Below are positions 24,131 to 32,574 of a DNA stretch of 42,974 nt, piece after piece (position 1 is the stretch's first letter; each line of letters opens with the position of its first letter). The position numbers were made by a program, and so were the translations under genes. The notes under the pieces are model-generated. The model was not told the origin of the DNA, did not search any database, and saw only the letters and a program-made list of their open reading frames with translations. The stretch lies in NCBI GenBank assembly GCA_934700385.1, contig CAKUXO010000013.1, positions 1-42,974 on the forward strand, in the 5' to 3' direction. Origin of the DNA: an uncultured Candidatus Melainabacteria bacterium. GTDB lineage: Bacteria > Cyanobacteriota > Vampirovibrionia > Gastranaerophilales > Gastranaerophilaceae.

Positions 24131-24160
24131 ATTAGACTATAAAAATATAAGGCATGTCAA
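24131..24160 (-). promoter_or_regulatory. Promoter of smc operon overlapping the lepB stop codon
   Basis: Minus strand TTGACA (24160-24155), 18 nt, TCTAAT (24136-24131). The -35 shares bases with the lepB TGA stop (24159-24157). The transcript would start near 24123, about 30 nt before the smc ATG at 24092. Confidence 0.55.
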
Positions 24161-25521
24161 ATTTTATACAATAATTCATATCTGTTAATAATAAAATCTT
24201 TGTTTTCAAAGCTATTATTAACTTTTTGGCTATGAAGGTTTAAGTATTTGTCTTTTAAAACGTTGATTCTTGAAATTGGGAAAAACATAAAATTAGCTCG
24301 CCCAATTATTCTATTTTTATCTAAAAAGCCCCAAAAACGGCTATCTTGAGAGTTTCCACGATTATCACCCATCATAAAATAGTTATCTTCAGGAATTGTA
24401 AAAGGTCCGCAGAACATATCTTCATTACAAGGTGTCCAATCATGCCTTGAAATTATATATGGCTCATCAAGTTTTTTATCGTTAATGTAAACATAATATT
24501 CATCTTGGTTTTGGTCGTATTTAACTTCAAATTTATCGTTTGGCATGCCGATAACTCTTTTAATAAAAGCAATATCTTTACAAAAAATACCTGATAACCT
24601 TGAAAAAACTGCAAAAGGAGAGTTTGAAAGTTGAACCTCTGGCGGATAAAAAACAAGGATATCCCCTCTTTTAATATCTTTTTTAGGAAAATCTAATTTT
24701 TCAACAAAAACTCTGTCTTTTTCCATTATAGTTGGGCGCATTGAGCCTGATGGAATCCATCTTAATTCCCCAACAAAATATCTTATTACAATTACACAAA
24801 TAATCACAAAAACGATTGTGTTAATTATTTCTTTTGTAATGTTATCGTCTTTTTTATCGTCGGTATCATCAAAAAGAAGTTTTTTTAGAAAATATTTAAA
24901 ACCTTTTTCTTTTGAATTTTTAAGGAAGTTTAAAAAATCATCTTTTTTCTTTTTTAAAAAACTCGAAAAATTATCTTTTGAAGTTTGAATTAAAGTTTTT
25001 TTATCAAAAATTAAAAGCATTAAAATTAACCACAAAAGAATTGCCGTTATACATAAATTTATAAACTTCAAAAAAGCGCCAAATGGCGTGTTATAGTTAT
25101 CGTTTAAGGTTTTAATGTCTTTTAGGGTCGCATTATTATAATTATCAAAAATGTAATCTGAAACATTATTAATTAAAGAAGTTTTATTTTCTTTTGCAAG
25201 ATAAGGCAGAGTTATAAAAAGTTTTTTTTCATTATCAATTGAAAGCATAGAGCTGTTATCATTAGTTTCTTCAACAACAGAAGCGTATTTTATTTTTAAA
25301 CTTTCAAGATAATTTTCGATATTTTTTTTATTTACAAATTGAGTTTGATTAATTTGATATTCAAGAATTATTCCCCTTTTTAAAACAAAATTAAGGGTTT
25401 GAGAATTTGTGTTATACATTAAACAAGTTAAGAAAAAAATCAACATAAACAAAAGAAATTTAAAATTTTTCTTTGCTTTTATTGATATGTTTTCAAATTT
25501 TTCTTTTATTAATGTATTCAA
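24157..25521 (-). CDS. lepB: Signal peptidase I with long N-terminal membrane extension
   Basis: A 454-residue type I signal peptidase, which removes signal peptides on the outer face of the inner membrane. The S26 catalytic domain occupies about residues 250-435: Ser260 in PSGSMRPT, the general-base Lys in FIKRVIGMP, and box E in MMGDNRGNSQDSRFWG. Typical enzymes have 180-325 residues. Here about 230 residues precede it: a helix at 20-36, an extracytoplasmic alpha/beta-looking region at 40-150, a second helix at 153-172, a Lys/Phe-rich cytoplasmic segment at 175-225, and the usual anchor at 232-249. The extension faintly recalls the first helix and P1 region of SecF/SecD (inference). It lies 2 nt after the polyprenyl synthetase gene. 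Confidence 0.92.
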   Translation of the reverse strand: MNTLIKEKFENISIKAKKNFKFLLFMLIFFLTCLMYNTNSQTLNFVLKRGIILEYQINQTQFVNKKNIENYLESLKIKYASVVEETNDNSSMLSIDNEKKLFITLPYLAKENKTSLINNVSDYIFDNYNNATLKDIKTLNDNYNTPFGAFLKFINLCITAILLWLILMLLIFDKKTLIQTSKDNFSSFLKKKKDDFLNFLKNSKEKGFKYFLKKLLFDDTDDKKDDNITKEIINTIVFVIICVIVIRYFVGELRWIPSGSMRPTIMEKDRVFVEKLDFPKKDIKRGDILVFYPPEVQLSNSPFAVFSRLSGIFCKDIAFIKRVIGMPNDKFEVKYDQNQDEYYVYINDKKLDEPYIISRHDWTPCNEDMFCGPFTIPEDNYFMMGDNRGNSQDSRFWGFLDKNRIIGRANFMFFPISRINVLKDKYLNLHSQKVNNSFENKDFIINRYELLYKI

Positions 25522-25523
25522 AA

Positions 25524-26417
25524 TTAACTCCTTAGCGTATATTTTGTTAGTTCAATTAAAGAATTTCTATAAGGCGAATTTTCAATTTCATCTAAAAATT
25601 TAATTGAACACTCTTTTAATTCTTCAATTTTTTGTTTGGATTTTTCAATGTATTTTGTAAAATCGCACTTTGAAAAATCTAATTCCTCTTTTTTATTTTC
25701 CAAACAGAAGTATATCACAGGCAAGGTATAGTTGCCATTTTGTAAATCTGTTTTATTTGTTAAAAAATTTTCAAGGTCGTTTTTAATTTGAAAAGCAAGG
25801 CAATAGTTTTTTAAAAAAGATAACAAGTTTTCTTTTAATTTTTCATCTATTTTTTTTAAGGAAAAAAGCGCTTCTAATCCGCAAAAGAAAAGATTACCCG
25901 TTTTTTCAAAGGTTTTAGTATAATATTCATCTAAATCTAAAACTTTATTAGAAAATTCGTTTTGTTTAATTTCACCTTGAATTGTTTTTTTAATTCTTTT
26001 AGCAAAAATTTTATTTATTTCTAAAGTGGTTTCACTTAGAAGCTCTAAAGCTAAAGCCAAAAGAAAATCGCCCTCTAGAACTGCTATTTTAGAATTAAAT
26101 TTATAGTTAAAAGTTTCTTGATTTCTTCTTAATTTATCACAATCAATTATATCGTCATGAATTAAGCTAGATGAATGAATTAACTCTGTTATTAAGGCGA
26201 TTTTTAAAGTGAAATCAGAATTTATTTTTAAAATTTCACTAAAAAGAAAAGTAAAAAGGGGACGAAGCCTTTTTTGATTAGAAAACATAAAATTTTCAAG
26301 ATGATTAAACAAAAAATTCTTATCTTTTGAAATTATTTCTTTAAGTTTAATTTCAAAAGTATTCATTTGATTTTTTATTGGCGAAGTAATTTTTAATATT
26401 TCTTTTTTATCTGCCAT
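25524..26417 (-). CDS. Polyprenyl synthetase with altered second Asp-rich motif
   Basis: A 297-residue trans-isoprenyl diphosphate synthase homologue; such enzymes chain isopentenyl diphosphate onto allylic primers to make geranylgeranyl, octaprenyl or similar diphosphates. The first Asp-rich motif is intact at 88-92 (HDDIID), and QKRLRPLF at 48-55 matches the diphosphate-binding site. The second motif, normally DDxxD, reads NDLEN at 213-217, and the following conserved GK(..)TLP is NGNYTLP. Loss of acidic residues here suggests changed metal binding or a non-catalytic subunit of a heteromeric synthase (both are known in the family). It sits between the M29 aminopeptidase and lepB genes with gaps of 6 and 2 nt. 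Confidence 0.83.
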   Translation of the reverse strand: MADKKEILKITSPIKNQMNTFEIKLKEIISKDKNFLFNHLENFMFSNQKRLRPLFTFLFSEILKINSDFTLKIALITELIHSSSLIHDDIIDCDKLRRNQETFNYKFNSKIAVLEGDFLLALALELLSETTLEINKIFAKRIKKTIQGEIKQNEFSNKVLDLDEYYTKTFEKTGNLFFCGLEALFSLKKIDEKLKENLLSFLKNYCLAFQIKNDLENFLTNKTDLQNGNYTLPVIYFCLENKKEELDFSKCDFTKYIEKSKQKIEELKECSIKFLDEIENSPYRNSLIELTKYTLRS

Positions 26418-26423
26418 TTTAAA

Positions 26424-27530
26424 TTAAATAATAAATTTTCCGTTTTCATATATTAATTTATCATCAGCGTAAATTTTTCCGCCTTGTTTCATATTTTTAA
26501 TCATATCCCAATGAAGCCCTGATTGATTTTTTCCGCCTGCTTCAGGATAGCTTGCGCCAAGTGCCATGTGAATTGAGCCGCCGATTTTTTCATCAAATAA
26601 AATGTTACCTGTAACATTTTGAATTCTCTCATTTGTGCCGATAGCAATTTCGCCGACAAATCTTGAACCTTCATCCATATTTAACATGTTAACTAAAAAT
26701 TCATTTCCTATTTCAGCACTTGATTCAACAACTTTGCCATTTTCAAGAGTTAAATAAACTTCTTTTGAAGTTGAACCATGATAATTTTGAGGAAAATCAA
26801 AGTATATTTTACCAGATGCGCTATCTTCAACAGGAGAAGTAAAAATTTCACCGTCAGGAAAATTCATGTTACCTGAGCATGGAACCCAAGTTCTTCCTTT
26901 TGTTGAAAAAGTGATATCTGTTTTATCTCCAATTATGTGAAGTTTTTCAGTTTTATTTAAAATATCAGCAATTCGTTTTTGTTCGTTATCAATTTCAATC
27001 CATTTTTGAACAGGATTTTCTAAATCTAAATAGCAAGATTTAATTAAAAATTCGCTATATTCTTCAAGGCTCATTGAAGCCTCTTGAGCTAAGGCATTTG
27101 TTGGATAATCAGCAATAACCCATCTCATATCGCCTTTAGCAGAGCGTTCTAATCTTTTAGCTAAAATAGGATGAGTTGCTTTTGAACGTTTTGCAAGTTT
27201 GTCTGATTGAGCGTTAGCCATGTTTTTAATATTAGAAGGTGCACCTATAAATATCATAACGTCCGCCAACTCAACCTCTTTTTTAGACATTTCATCAATA
27301 AAATCAAGCTGAGAATCGTTAGCATATTTTATAAAAGTTTCAGCTAATTCATCCATTGAAGTTCTAACAATTGGATTTGCGCCATTAATAAGACAAAGTT
27401 TATAGATTTCTTTAACTAATGGCTGCGCTTCATAACCCCTTGCGTAGATAATTACAAGGTCATCTTTTGAAACTTTTGTTGAATAATTTACTAAAACATC
27501 AGCATATTTATTAATGATTGGGTTAAACAT
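26424..27530 (-). CDS. Aminopeptidase, M29 family (AmpS/PepS/aminopeptidase T)
   Basis: A 368-residue cytoplasmic metallo-aminopeptidase. The M29 hallmarks in the C-terminal half are NMNFPDGEIFTSPVEDSA, VGEIAIGTN, ILFDEKIGGSIHMALG, SYPEAGGKNQSGLHWDMI, which include the Glu, His and Asp ligands for the dinuclear metal site. Length is that of the thermophilic and lactococcal members minus about 40 residues. The ATG directly follows the lpxA stop with no gap, so translation is coupled. Its place inside the lipid A gene run, where cyanobacteria and proteobacteria often have lpxB, has no obvious functional reason. Confidence 0.92.
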   Translation of the reverse strand: MFNPIINKYADVLVNYSTKVSKDDLVIIYARGYEAQPLVKEIYKLCLINGANPIVRTSMDELAETFIKYANDSQLDFIDEMSKKEVELADVMIFIGAPSNIKNMANAQSDKLAKRSKATHPILAKRLERSAKGDMRWVIADYPTNALAQEASMSLEEYSEFLIKSCYLDLENPVQKWIEIDNEQKRIADILNKTEKLHIIGDKTDITFSTKGRTWVPCSGNMNFPDGEIFTSPVEDSASGKIYFDFPQNYHGSTSKEVYLTLENGKVVESSAEIGNEFLVNMLNMDEGSRFVGEIAIGTNERIQNVTGNILFDEKIGGSIHMALGASYPEAGGKNQSGLHWDMIKNMKQGGKIYADDKLIYENGKFII

Positions 27531-28349
27531 TTATTCTTCACTTTCTTCCATAACACCGTGGTAAGCTGCTTTATATCTAAGAGTGCAACCTCTTTTTGAA
27601 CTTCTTACAAATTCAACAAGATTATCAACATATTTATTGCCTTTGAATTCTTTTTCAATTAATTCAAGAGCTTGAGTTGTGTTATATTGTTCATTTCTTA
27701 AAATTCTAATTGCTTTATGGATAGCGTCACGAGATTCTTTATCTACCCCTTTTCTTCTTAAACCGATAGCATTTAAGCCGATTGGCAGACATGGGATACC
27801 TTCAGCTTTGCAATATGGGATAATATCAAGTCTTGCAGCAGAAGCACCAGAGATAATAGCCATATCCCCAATTCTAAGATTTTGATGAAATACGCTCATT
27901 CCGCCTAAAAATGCGCCAAAACCAACGTGACAGTGTCCGCCGATTGTTGCAGCGTTTGCCATGATAACATTATCACCTAGAACGCAGTTATGAGCAACAT
28001 GGGTATAAGCCATTAACATACAGTTATTTCCAACAATTGTGTTGTTACCTTCGCCACTTGCACGGTTAACCGTTGCAAACTCTCTAATCCAGCAATTTTC
28101 ACCTATAACAACACCTGTTTTTTCATTTTTATAACCAAGGTCTTGAGGTTCTCCGCCGATTGAAGCAAAAGGTGATATTCTTGTGTTTTTGCCTATTTTA
28201 GCGAATTGAATGTTTGCATGGTCACCGATTATACAACCTTCTTCAATAACTGTATCTTTACCTATAACAGCATAAGCGCCTATTTCAACATCAGCAGCAA
28301 TTTTAGCAGTTGAATCGATTATAGCAGTTTGATGTATTTTATTTGTCAT
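27531..28349 (-). CDS. lpxA: Acyl-ACP--UDP-N-acetylglucosamine O-acyltransferase
   Basis: A 272-residue left-handed beta-helix enzyme for the first step of lipid A synthesis: transfer of a 3-hydroxyacyl chain from ACP to the 3-OH of UDP-GlcNAc. Hexapeptide repeats run from about residue 8 to 185. The catalytic histidine is H120 in AYTHVAHNC, and GGEPQDLGYKNEKTGV, IRRASG-type and GLRRKGVDKES segments match the family. The C-terminal helical domain (about 205-265) binds ACP. An AAGGAT ribosome site precedes the ATG. Order lpxD-lpxC-fabZ-lpxA matches that seen in cyanobacteria. Confidence 0.95.
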   Translation of the reverse strand: MTNKIHQTAIIDSTAKIAADVEIGAYAVIGKDTVIEEGCIIGDHANIQFAKIGKNTRISPFASIGGEPQDLGYKNEKTGVVIGENCWIREFATVNRASGEGNNTIVGNNCMLMAYTHVAHNCVLGDNVIMANAATIGGHCHVGFGAFLGGMSVFHQNLRIGDMAIISGASAARLDIIPYCKAEGIPCLPIGLNAIGLRRKGVDKESRDAIHKAIRILRNEQYNTTQALELIEKEFKGNKYVDNLVEFVRSSKRGCTLRYKAAYHGVMEESEE

Positions 28350-28382
28350 TTTTTAATCCTTTTTGCATTTTGTTTTATCTAG

Positions 28383-28829
28383 TTATTTAAGAGCAACTGT
28401 AAGAATTGCTTCAGTACAAAGTTTGCCATCAACGTAAGAACGACCTAAACATTTTGCAATAGGACCTTTTACTTTTAGACATTCTGTTTCCATTTCAAGT
28501 TTATCCCCAGGGCGAACAATGTTTTTAAATTTAGCATTTTCAACACCTGCAAAAAGTGTCAATTTTCCTTTATATTTGTCCATTGTCATTAAAATAGGAG
28601 CAGATGTTTGAGCCAATGCTTCAATTTGTAAAACTCCAGGCATAATAGGATTAGATGGAAAATGTCCTTGGAAAAAAGGTTCGTTAAAAGTTACATTTTT
28701 ATAACCTTTTGAATATTCCCCAGGAACACATTCTGTAATTCTATCAACCAATAAAAAAGGATACCTATGAGGTAACATTTCTAAAATTTCACTGTAATCT
28801 AGCGTGATTGGCGTAATTGTTGTATCCAT
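28383..28829 (-). CDS. fabZ: 3-hydroxyacyl-ACP dehydratase FabZ
   Basis: A 148-residue hot-dog-fold enzyme that removes water from 3-hydroxyacyl-ACP in fatty acid elongation. The active-site His is H56 (FQGHFPSNPIMPGV) and the Glu is E70 (LQIEALAQTSA); the N-terminal LPHRYPFLLVDRI is diagnostic. Placed between lpxC and lpxA it controls the split of 3-hydroxyacyl-ACP between lipid A and phospholipids. A GAGGAG ribosome site lies just before the ATG. Confidence 0.96.
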   Translation of the reverse strand: MDTTITPITLDYSEILEMLPHRYPFLLVDRITECVPGEYSKGYKNVTFNEPFFQGHFPSNPIMPGVLQIEALAQTSAPILMTMDKYKGKLTLFAGVENAKFKNIVRPGDKLEMETECLKVKGPIAKCLGRSYVDGKLCTEAILTVALK

Positions 28830-28863
28830 ATTTTCTCCTCTTTTTAAGTATCCTTTATTTTAT

Positions 28864-29688
28864 TTATTTAAGTGTTTTTTTAAGCGTTTTAGACATTTCA
28901 CAATGAAAAGCATGACCTGCTTCTTTAACTAAAATGTTAGCATTTAATTTAAGCGGATTGTAGCCACTTAAGTATAAATCGCCAATTATATCAAGAATTT
29001 TATGTTTAATTGGTTCAAATTTACTTCTTAATGGAACAGTGTATGTGCCATCATCTTTTAAACCAACTGTGTTTTCAATTGTAACACCTTTTGAATAGCC
29101 TGCGGCTTGAAATCTCTCAAGGTCTTTTAAATAACCAAAAGTTCTTGCTTCAACAATTTCAGTCATATTATCTTTTTGAGATAAACTTGCCCATCTGTTT
29201 TCTAATTCAGGATGATTAAAGTTAACACTATATGTGATTTTAGTTTCATTTTCAGATGGTGCAAGGATAATTGAAGAATTATCTTTTTCAAAAACTAAAA
29301 TATCATTTAGTTTTTTTGTTTCAAGAGCTTCACCAGAGAAACCAACTTCATTAAATTTTTCAACCCAAATTTTTGCACTGCCATCAAAAATAGGCATTTC
29401 AAAACCTTGAGAGTTAAAATAAACATCTAGTGCGTCAATTTCACAAATAGCGCAAGCTGCCATAAAATGTTCTATTAAAGCAATTTTATTTTTAGCGCCA
29501 TTTTCAATATCAGCTACAATAACACAATGTTCAGTTGAAACAACATTTTCAATTTTTGCTTCAATTACACTTCCATTAATGAAAAAGCGAATTCCTTTTT
29601 CATTAGATGGTTTAATTTCAAGTTCAACAGGTGCAGCAAACATTAAGCCCGCACCTTGTAATTTTAAGTTAGATTTTAGCGTCTTCAT
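28864..29688 (-). CDS. lpxC: UDP-3-O-acyl-N-acetylglucosamine deacetylase
   Basis: A 274-residue zinc deacetylase, the committed step of lipid A synthesis. The zinc ligands are H74 (LIEHFMAA), H229 and D233 (KHKILDIIGDLYL), and the catalytic H259 is in AGHAFHCEM; the DGSAKIWVE turn near 102-110 is also conserved. Length is somewhat shorter than E. coli (305). The family's usual THE at 73-75 reads IEH, with the Glu retained. The ATG lies 20 nt inside lpxD, a clear translational overlap. Confidence 0.95.
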   Translation of the reverse strand: MKTLKSNLKLQGAGLMFAAPVELEIKPSNEKGIRFFINGSVIEAKIENVVSTEHCVIVADIENGAKNKIALIEHFMAACAICEIDALDVYFNSQGFEMPIFDGSAKIWVEKFNEVGFSGEALETKKLNDILVFEKDNSSIILAPSENETKITYSVNFNHPELENRWASLSQKDNMTEIVEARTFGYLKDLERFQAAGYSKGVTIENTVGLKDDGTYTVPLRSKFEPIKHKILDIIGDLYLSGYNPLKLNANILVKEAGHAFHCEMSKTLKKTLK

Positions 29689-30778
29689 TTAAAAATTTCT
29701 CATAATCTTCTAATAAGTGTTGATATTTTTTATATTTTTGAACCATAACTTCAGCTTCATCAAGATATTTTAATCTCTTAATGAAATCTTTTCTTAATAC
29801 AGCCGGTGCACCCATGATTACTGATTTTTTAGGGAATGATTTTGTAATGCCGGCTTTTGCTAAGATGATTGAATCTTCACCGATTTCAACGTGGTCTTTT
29901 AAACCTGCTTGACCAGCGATTACAACTCTGTCGCCAATTACGCAGCTTCCTGCTATACCAACTTGAGATACAATTGTGCAGGCTTTGCCGATTTTACAGT
30001 TATGACCAATCATAACAAGGTTATCTATTTTTGTTTGAGAACCGATTGTTGTGTTTTCAATTGTGCCACGGTCAATTGTTGTATTAGCACCGATTTCAAC
30101 ATCATCTCCAATTTCAACAGAACCTAGAGAAGGGATTTTGAAAACTTTTACTTCTTTGTTTGTTTCTTTAATAGCGCCTTCATTTCTTGCTTGTTCAATA
30201 TTATTTGGAGATTCTGTTACAAAAGAAAAGCCATCTGCCCCAAGGCTAACACCATGATGAAAAATACAACGAGAGCCAACTTTAACAAAGTCGCCAACAT
30301 TAACCCCAGGGTGTAATAAACAATCTGAGCCGATAACTGCCTCTTTACCTATATAAACATTTGGTTTTAAAACAGTGTTATCGCCGATTACAGCGTTTCT
30401 TGAAACAACAACATTAGCGCCAATTGAAACATTTTCGCCAATTTTAGCAGTTTCATCAATAACAGCGCTTGGATGAATTCCAAGAGGTCTATCAGGTCCA
30501 ATATAAAATACATTTAAAAGTTTCATAAAAGCTAAACGAGGTCTTTCAACTTCGATTGTTGAAATTCCATCTAGATTAACTCCTAGTGGAACTAAAACAG
30601 CACGTGCCTTAGAATGAGCAATATTTTCAATTTCTTCTTCATTCATTGCAAGAGCAAGTGTATTTTCATCTGCTAACTTTGGCGGTGCAACACGTGTAAT
30701 TGTTAAATCTTCCACTTTGGTTAAAATACCGCCAACTATATTTGAAAGTTCTTCTAAACTAAATTTTTTCTCACCCAT
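29669..30778 (-). CDS. lpxD: UDP-3-O-acylglucosamine N-acyltransferase
   Basis: A 369-residue left-handed beta-helix enzyme for the third lipid A step, adding a 3-hydroxyacyl chain to the 2-amino group. I favour the ATG at 30778 because GGAG lies 7 nt upstream; an in-frame ATG at 30793 has none. The N-terminal uridine-binding domain (about 1-95) is followed by hexapeptide repeats from about 100 to 330. The catalytic histidine is in MIGHNCKIG (about residue 259), and the adjacent VSQVGIAGSCVIG matches. A C-terminal helix (KYKKYQHLLEDYEKFL) serves trimer/ACP contacts. It overlaps lpxC by 20 nt. Confidence 0.94.
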   Translation of the reverse strand: MGEKKFSLEELSNIVGGILTKVEDLTITRVAPPKLADENTLALAMNEEEIENIAHSKARAVLVPLGVNLDGISTIEVERPRLAFMKLLNVFYIGPDRPLGIHPSAVIDETAKIGENVSIGANVVVSRNAVIGDNTVLKPNVYIGKEAVIGSDCLLHPGVNVGDFVKVGSRCIFHHGVSLGADGFSFVTESPNNIEQARNEGAIKETNKEVKVFKIPSLGSVEIGDDVEIGANTTIDRGTIENTTIGSQTKIDNLVMIGHNCKIGKACTIVSQVGIAGSCVIGDRVVIAGQAGLKDHVEIGEDSIILAKAGITKSFPKKSVIMGAPAVLRKDFIKRLKYLDEAEVMVQKYKKYQHLLEDYEKFLNEDAKI

Positions 30779-30811
30779 TTCGGCACTCCACATAAACTAG
30801 TCTGTATGTCT

Positions 30812-30841
30812 ATTCTATAACAACTAAAGAAAAAATGCTAA
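30812..30841 (-). promoter_or_regulatory. Putative promoter of lpxD-lpxC-fabZ-lpxA run
   Basis: Minus strand TTAGCA (30841-30836), 18 nt, TAGAAT (30817-30812). It lies in the only gap (30794-30857) between rfaE2 and lpxD. Both hexamers are moderate matches; read-through from rfaE2 is also possible. Confidence 0.35.
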
Positions 30842-30857
30842 TTTTTTAACAAAAATT

Positions 30858-31325
30858 TTATTTTGACATTTTTTTAATTATATTTGTTGTTGATTTTCCC
30901 TCTACAAGGGTTATAAATTCAACCTTTCCGCCGTTTTTTAAAACGGTTTTTGCTTCAGGCAAGGTTTCAAGGGTATAATCTGCCCCTTTTGTATATATAT
31001 TTGGTTTAATTTCATTAAGAAGTTCTTCTGGGGTATCTTCTTCAAAAATAACAACATAATCAACAAATCCTAGTGCTGATAAAACTTCTGCTCTATCAAG
31101 TTCTTTGTTTAATGGTCTTGAATCACCTTTTAATCTTTTAACAGATGAATCAGAATTAAGCCCAACTATCATAACATCGCCATATTTTGAACTTTCTTTA
31201 AGATATCTTACATGCCCGACATGCAAAATATCAAAACATCCGTTTGTGAAAACAATTTTTTTACCTTGATTTTTTAAGTTTTCAGAAAGTTTTTGAATAT
31301 CTTTTCTATTAATTATTTCGCCCAT
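30858..31325 (-). CDS. rfaE2: D-glycero-beta-D-manno-heptose 1-phosphate adenylyltransferase
   Basis: A 155-residue cytidylyltransferase-fold enzyme that forms ADP-heptose for the LPS inner core. Motifs are NGCFDILHVGHVRYL (HxGH nucleotide site), KRLKGDSRPLNKELDRAEVL, TKGADYTLETLPEA and the terminal GKSTTNIIKKM. It corresponds to the C-terminal half of bifunctional HldE; the kinase half must be encoded elsewhere. The start at 31325 has an AGGA ribosome site and agrees with the family; an in-frame ATG at 31364 would begin inside the upstream terminator hairpin. A related glycerol-3-phosphate cytidylyltransferase is excluded by the ADYTLE and STTNII segments. Confidence 0.92.
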   Translation of the reverse strand: MGEIINRKDIQKLSENLKNQGKKIVFTNGCFDILHVGHVRYLKESSKYGDVMIVGLNSDSSVKRLKGDSRPLNKELDRAEVLSALGFVDYVVIFEEDTPEELLNEIKPNIYTKGADYTLETLPEAKTVLKNGGKVEFITLVEGKSTTNIIKKMSK

Positions 31326-31350
31326 TTTAATTCCTTTTTTAAATTTATAT

Positions 31351-31388
31351 AAAAAAGCTGCCAAGATTAAGATTAATCCTAGCAGCTT
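31351..31388 (-). terminator. Rho-independent terminator after PPIase gene
   Basis: On the minus strand the transcript passes AAGCTGC (31388... read as complement) and GCAGCTT closing a 7-bp outer stem (31355-31361 with 31382-31388), with an inner GATTA/TAATC pairing, followed by a T-run at 31356-31351. It lies 16 nt after the PPIase stop and only 25 nt before the rfaE2 ATG. Confidence 0.8.
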
Positions 31389-31404
31389 AAAATTTTATTT
31401 TTTA

Positions 31405-32559
31405 TTAGTCTTTTTTATCTTTTTTTATTTTATCTAGAAAGCTTTTTTTATCAGCTTCTTTTTTTTCTTTTTCCGTTTGTTTTTTGATTGCTTCATCAAG
31501 TTGTTTTTTAAGTACATCAGGATTTAGCGATTCATCAACATATTCAATGTTTGCGCTTGATTTTAAACCTTCGATTAATTTTTGAAGAGATTCAAATCTT
31601 TTTTGCGTTGTTAAATATTTTTCTAAATCAGCTTTAACTTTTGCATAAGGTTGAATTCCTTTTGCTGCTTTATCTTTAACGTAGATGATGTGTGTACCAT
31701 ATTGAGATTTAACTAATGGACCAACTGTGCCAACTTTTTGTTTGAAAGCTGCTTCTTCAAATTCTTTAACCATTTGACCGCTCATTACATAACCAAGATC
31801 TCCGCCTTTTTCAGCAGTTGCTTTATCTGTAGAATATTCTTTTGCTAATTGAGCGAAAATTTTAGGATTTTTTGCAGCTTTTGCTTGAAGTTCAACTGCA
31901 AGTTTTTCTTGTTTTTCAACTTCTTCTTTAACTCTTTTATCTATATCATTACTTGATAATTTTGCTTCTTTATCAGCGTCAACAAGTTTTCTTTTGATGT
32001 TTTCAGGATTTGTATCGATTAAGATATGAGCAACTGAAACTCTTTCAGGTAAAGAAAATTGTTGTTTATTATCTTCATAATATTTTTTAACATCTTTTTC
32101 AGATACTTTTGGGGCAACTTGCGCAGCTAATTTATCAATTTTAACTTCGTTTGCCATATCAGAATTTAAACGTTCTTGAGTAATTCCATTTTCTTTTAAG
32201 ATGTTATCAAATTGTTCTTGTGAACCAATTTGGGCTACAATTTGAGCTTTTTTATCTTTAATTTCTTGTTCTGATGCTTGAATTTTTCTTTTTTCAAATT
32301 CTTGAGCCAACAAGGTTCTAATGATTACATCATTTGTGTATTTGTCTTTTAAAGAAAGCATTGGATAGCTATTTTCTTTTTGAATTTCTTTAGGAGCATT
32401 TTTAAATTGCAAGTTTTTAATTCTGTCAAAATCACTGTAAAATTCTGCTCTTGTAATTGTTTGGTCATTAACTTTTAATACAACATCTGTATCTTTAGCG
32501 CAACCGCAAAATAATGCAACCGAGCATAACAGTGTAGCTGCTAATGTTTTAAACTTCAT
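31405..32559 (-). CDS. Parvulin-type peptidyl-prolyl isomerase, probable lipoprotein (SurA/PrsA-like)
   Basis: A 384-residue exported folding factor. The signal sequence MKFKTLAATLLCSVALFCGC ends in a lipobox-like LFCGC, so Cys20 could be lipidated, though Phe and Cys at -3 and -2 are unusual. Residues about 28-150 form a SurA N-like helical domain (VNDQTITRAEFYSDFDRIKN). The parvulin domain runs from about 175 to 310: VSVAHILIDT, then an insert of about 30 charged residues, EYSTDKATAEKGGDLGYV and SQYGTHIIYV. The C-terminal tail is Lys-rich. A full AGGAGG ribosome site precedes the ATG. It is the last gene of the mfd run, ended by a terminator. It probably helps outer-membrane proteins fold. 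Confidence 0.88.
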   Translation of the reverse strand: MKFKTLAATLLCSVALFCGCAKDTDVVLKVNDQTITRAEFYSDFDRIKNLQFKNAPKEIQKENSYPMLSLKDKYTNDVIIRTLLAQEFEKRKIQASEQEIKDKKAQIVAQIGSQEQFDNILKENGITQERLNSDMANEVKIDKLAAQVAPKVSEKDVKKYYEDNKQQFSLPERVSVAHILIDTNPENIKRKLVDADKEAKLSSNDIDKRVKEEVEKQEKLAVELQAKAAKNPKIFAQLAKEYSTDKATAEKGGDLGYVMSGQMVKEFEEAAFKQKVGTVGPLVKSQYGTHIIYVKDKAAKGIQPYAKVKADLEKYLTTQKRFESLQKLIEGLKSSANIEYVDESLNPDVLKKQLDEAIKKQTEKEKKEADKKSFLDKIKKDKKD

Positions 32560-32574
32560 TTATTCCTCCTTATT

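Noticed and set aside
26424..27530. lpxB expected after lpxA
   Set aside because: The gene in that position has M29 aminopeptidase metal-site motifs and no glycosyltransferase features; lpxB must be elsewhere.
30858..31325. Bifunctional HldE or pantetheine-phosphate adenylyltransferase (CoaD)
   Set aside because: No kinase domain is present, and the KGADY and STTNII segments are those of heptose adenylyltransferases, not CoaD.
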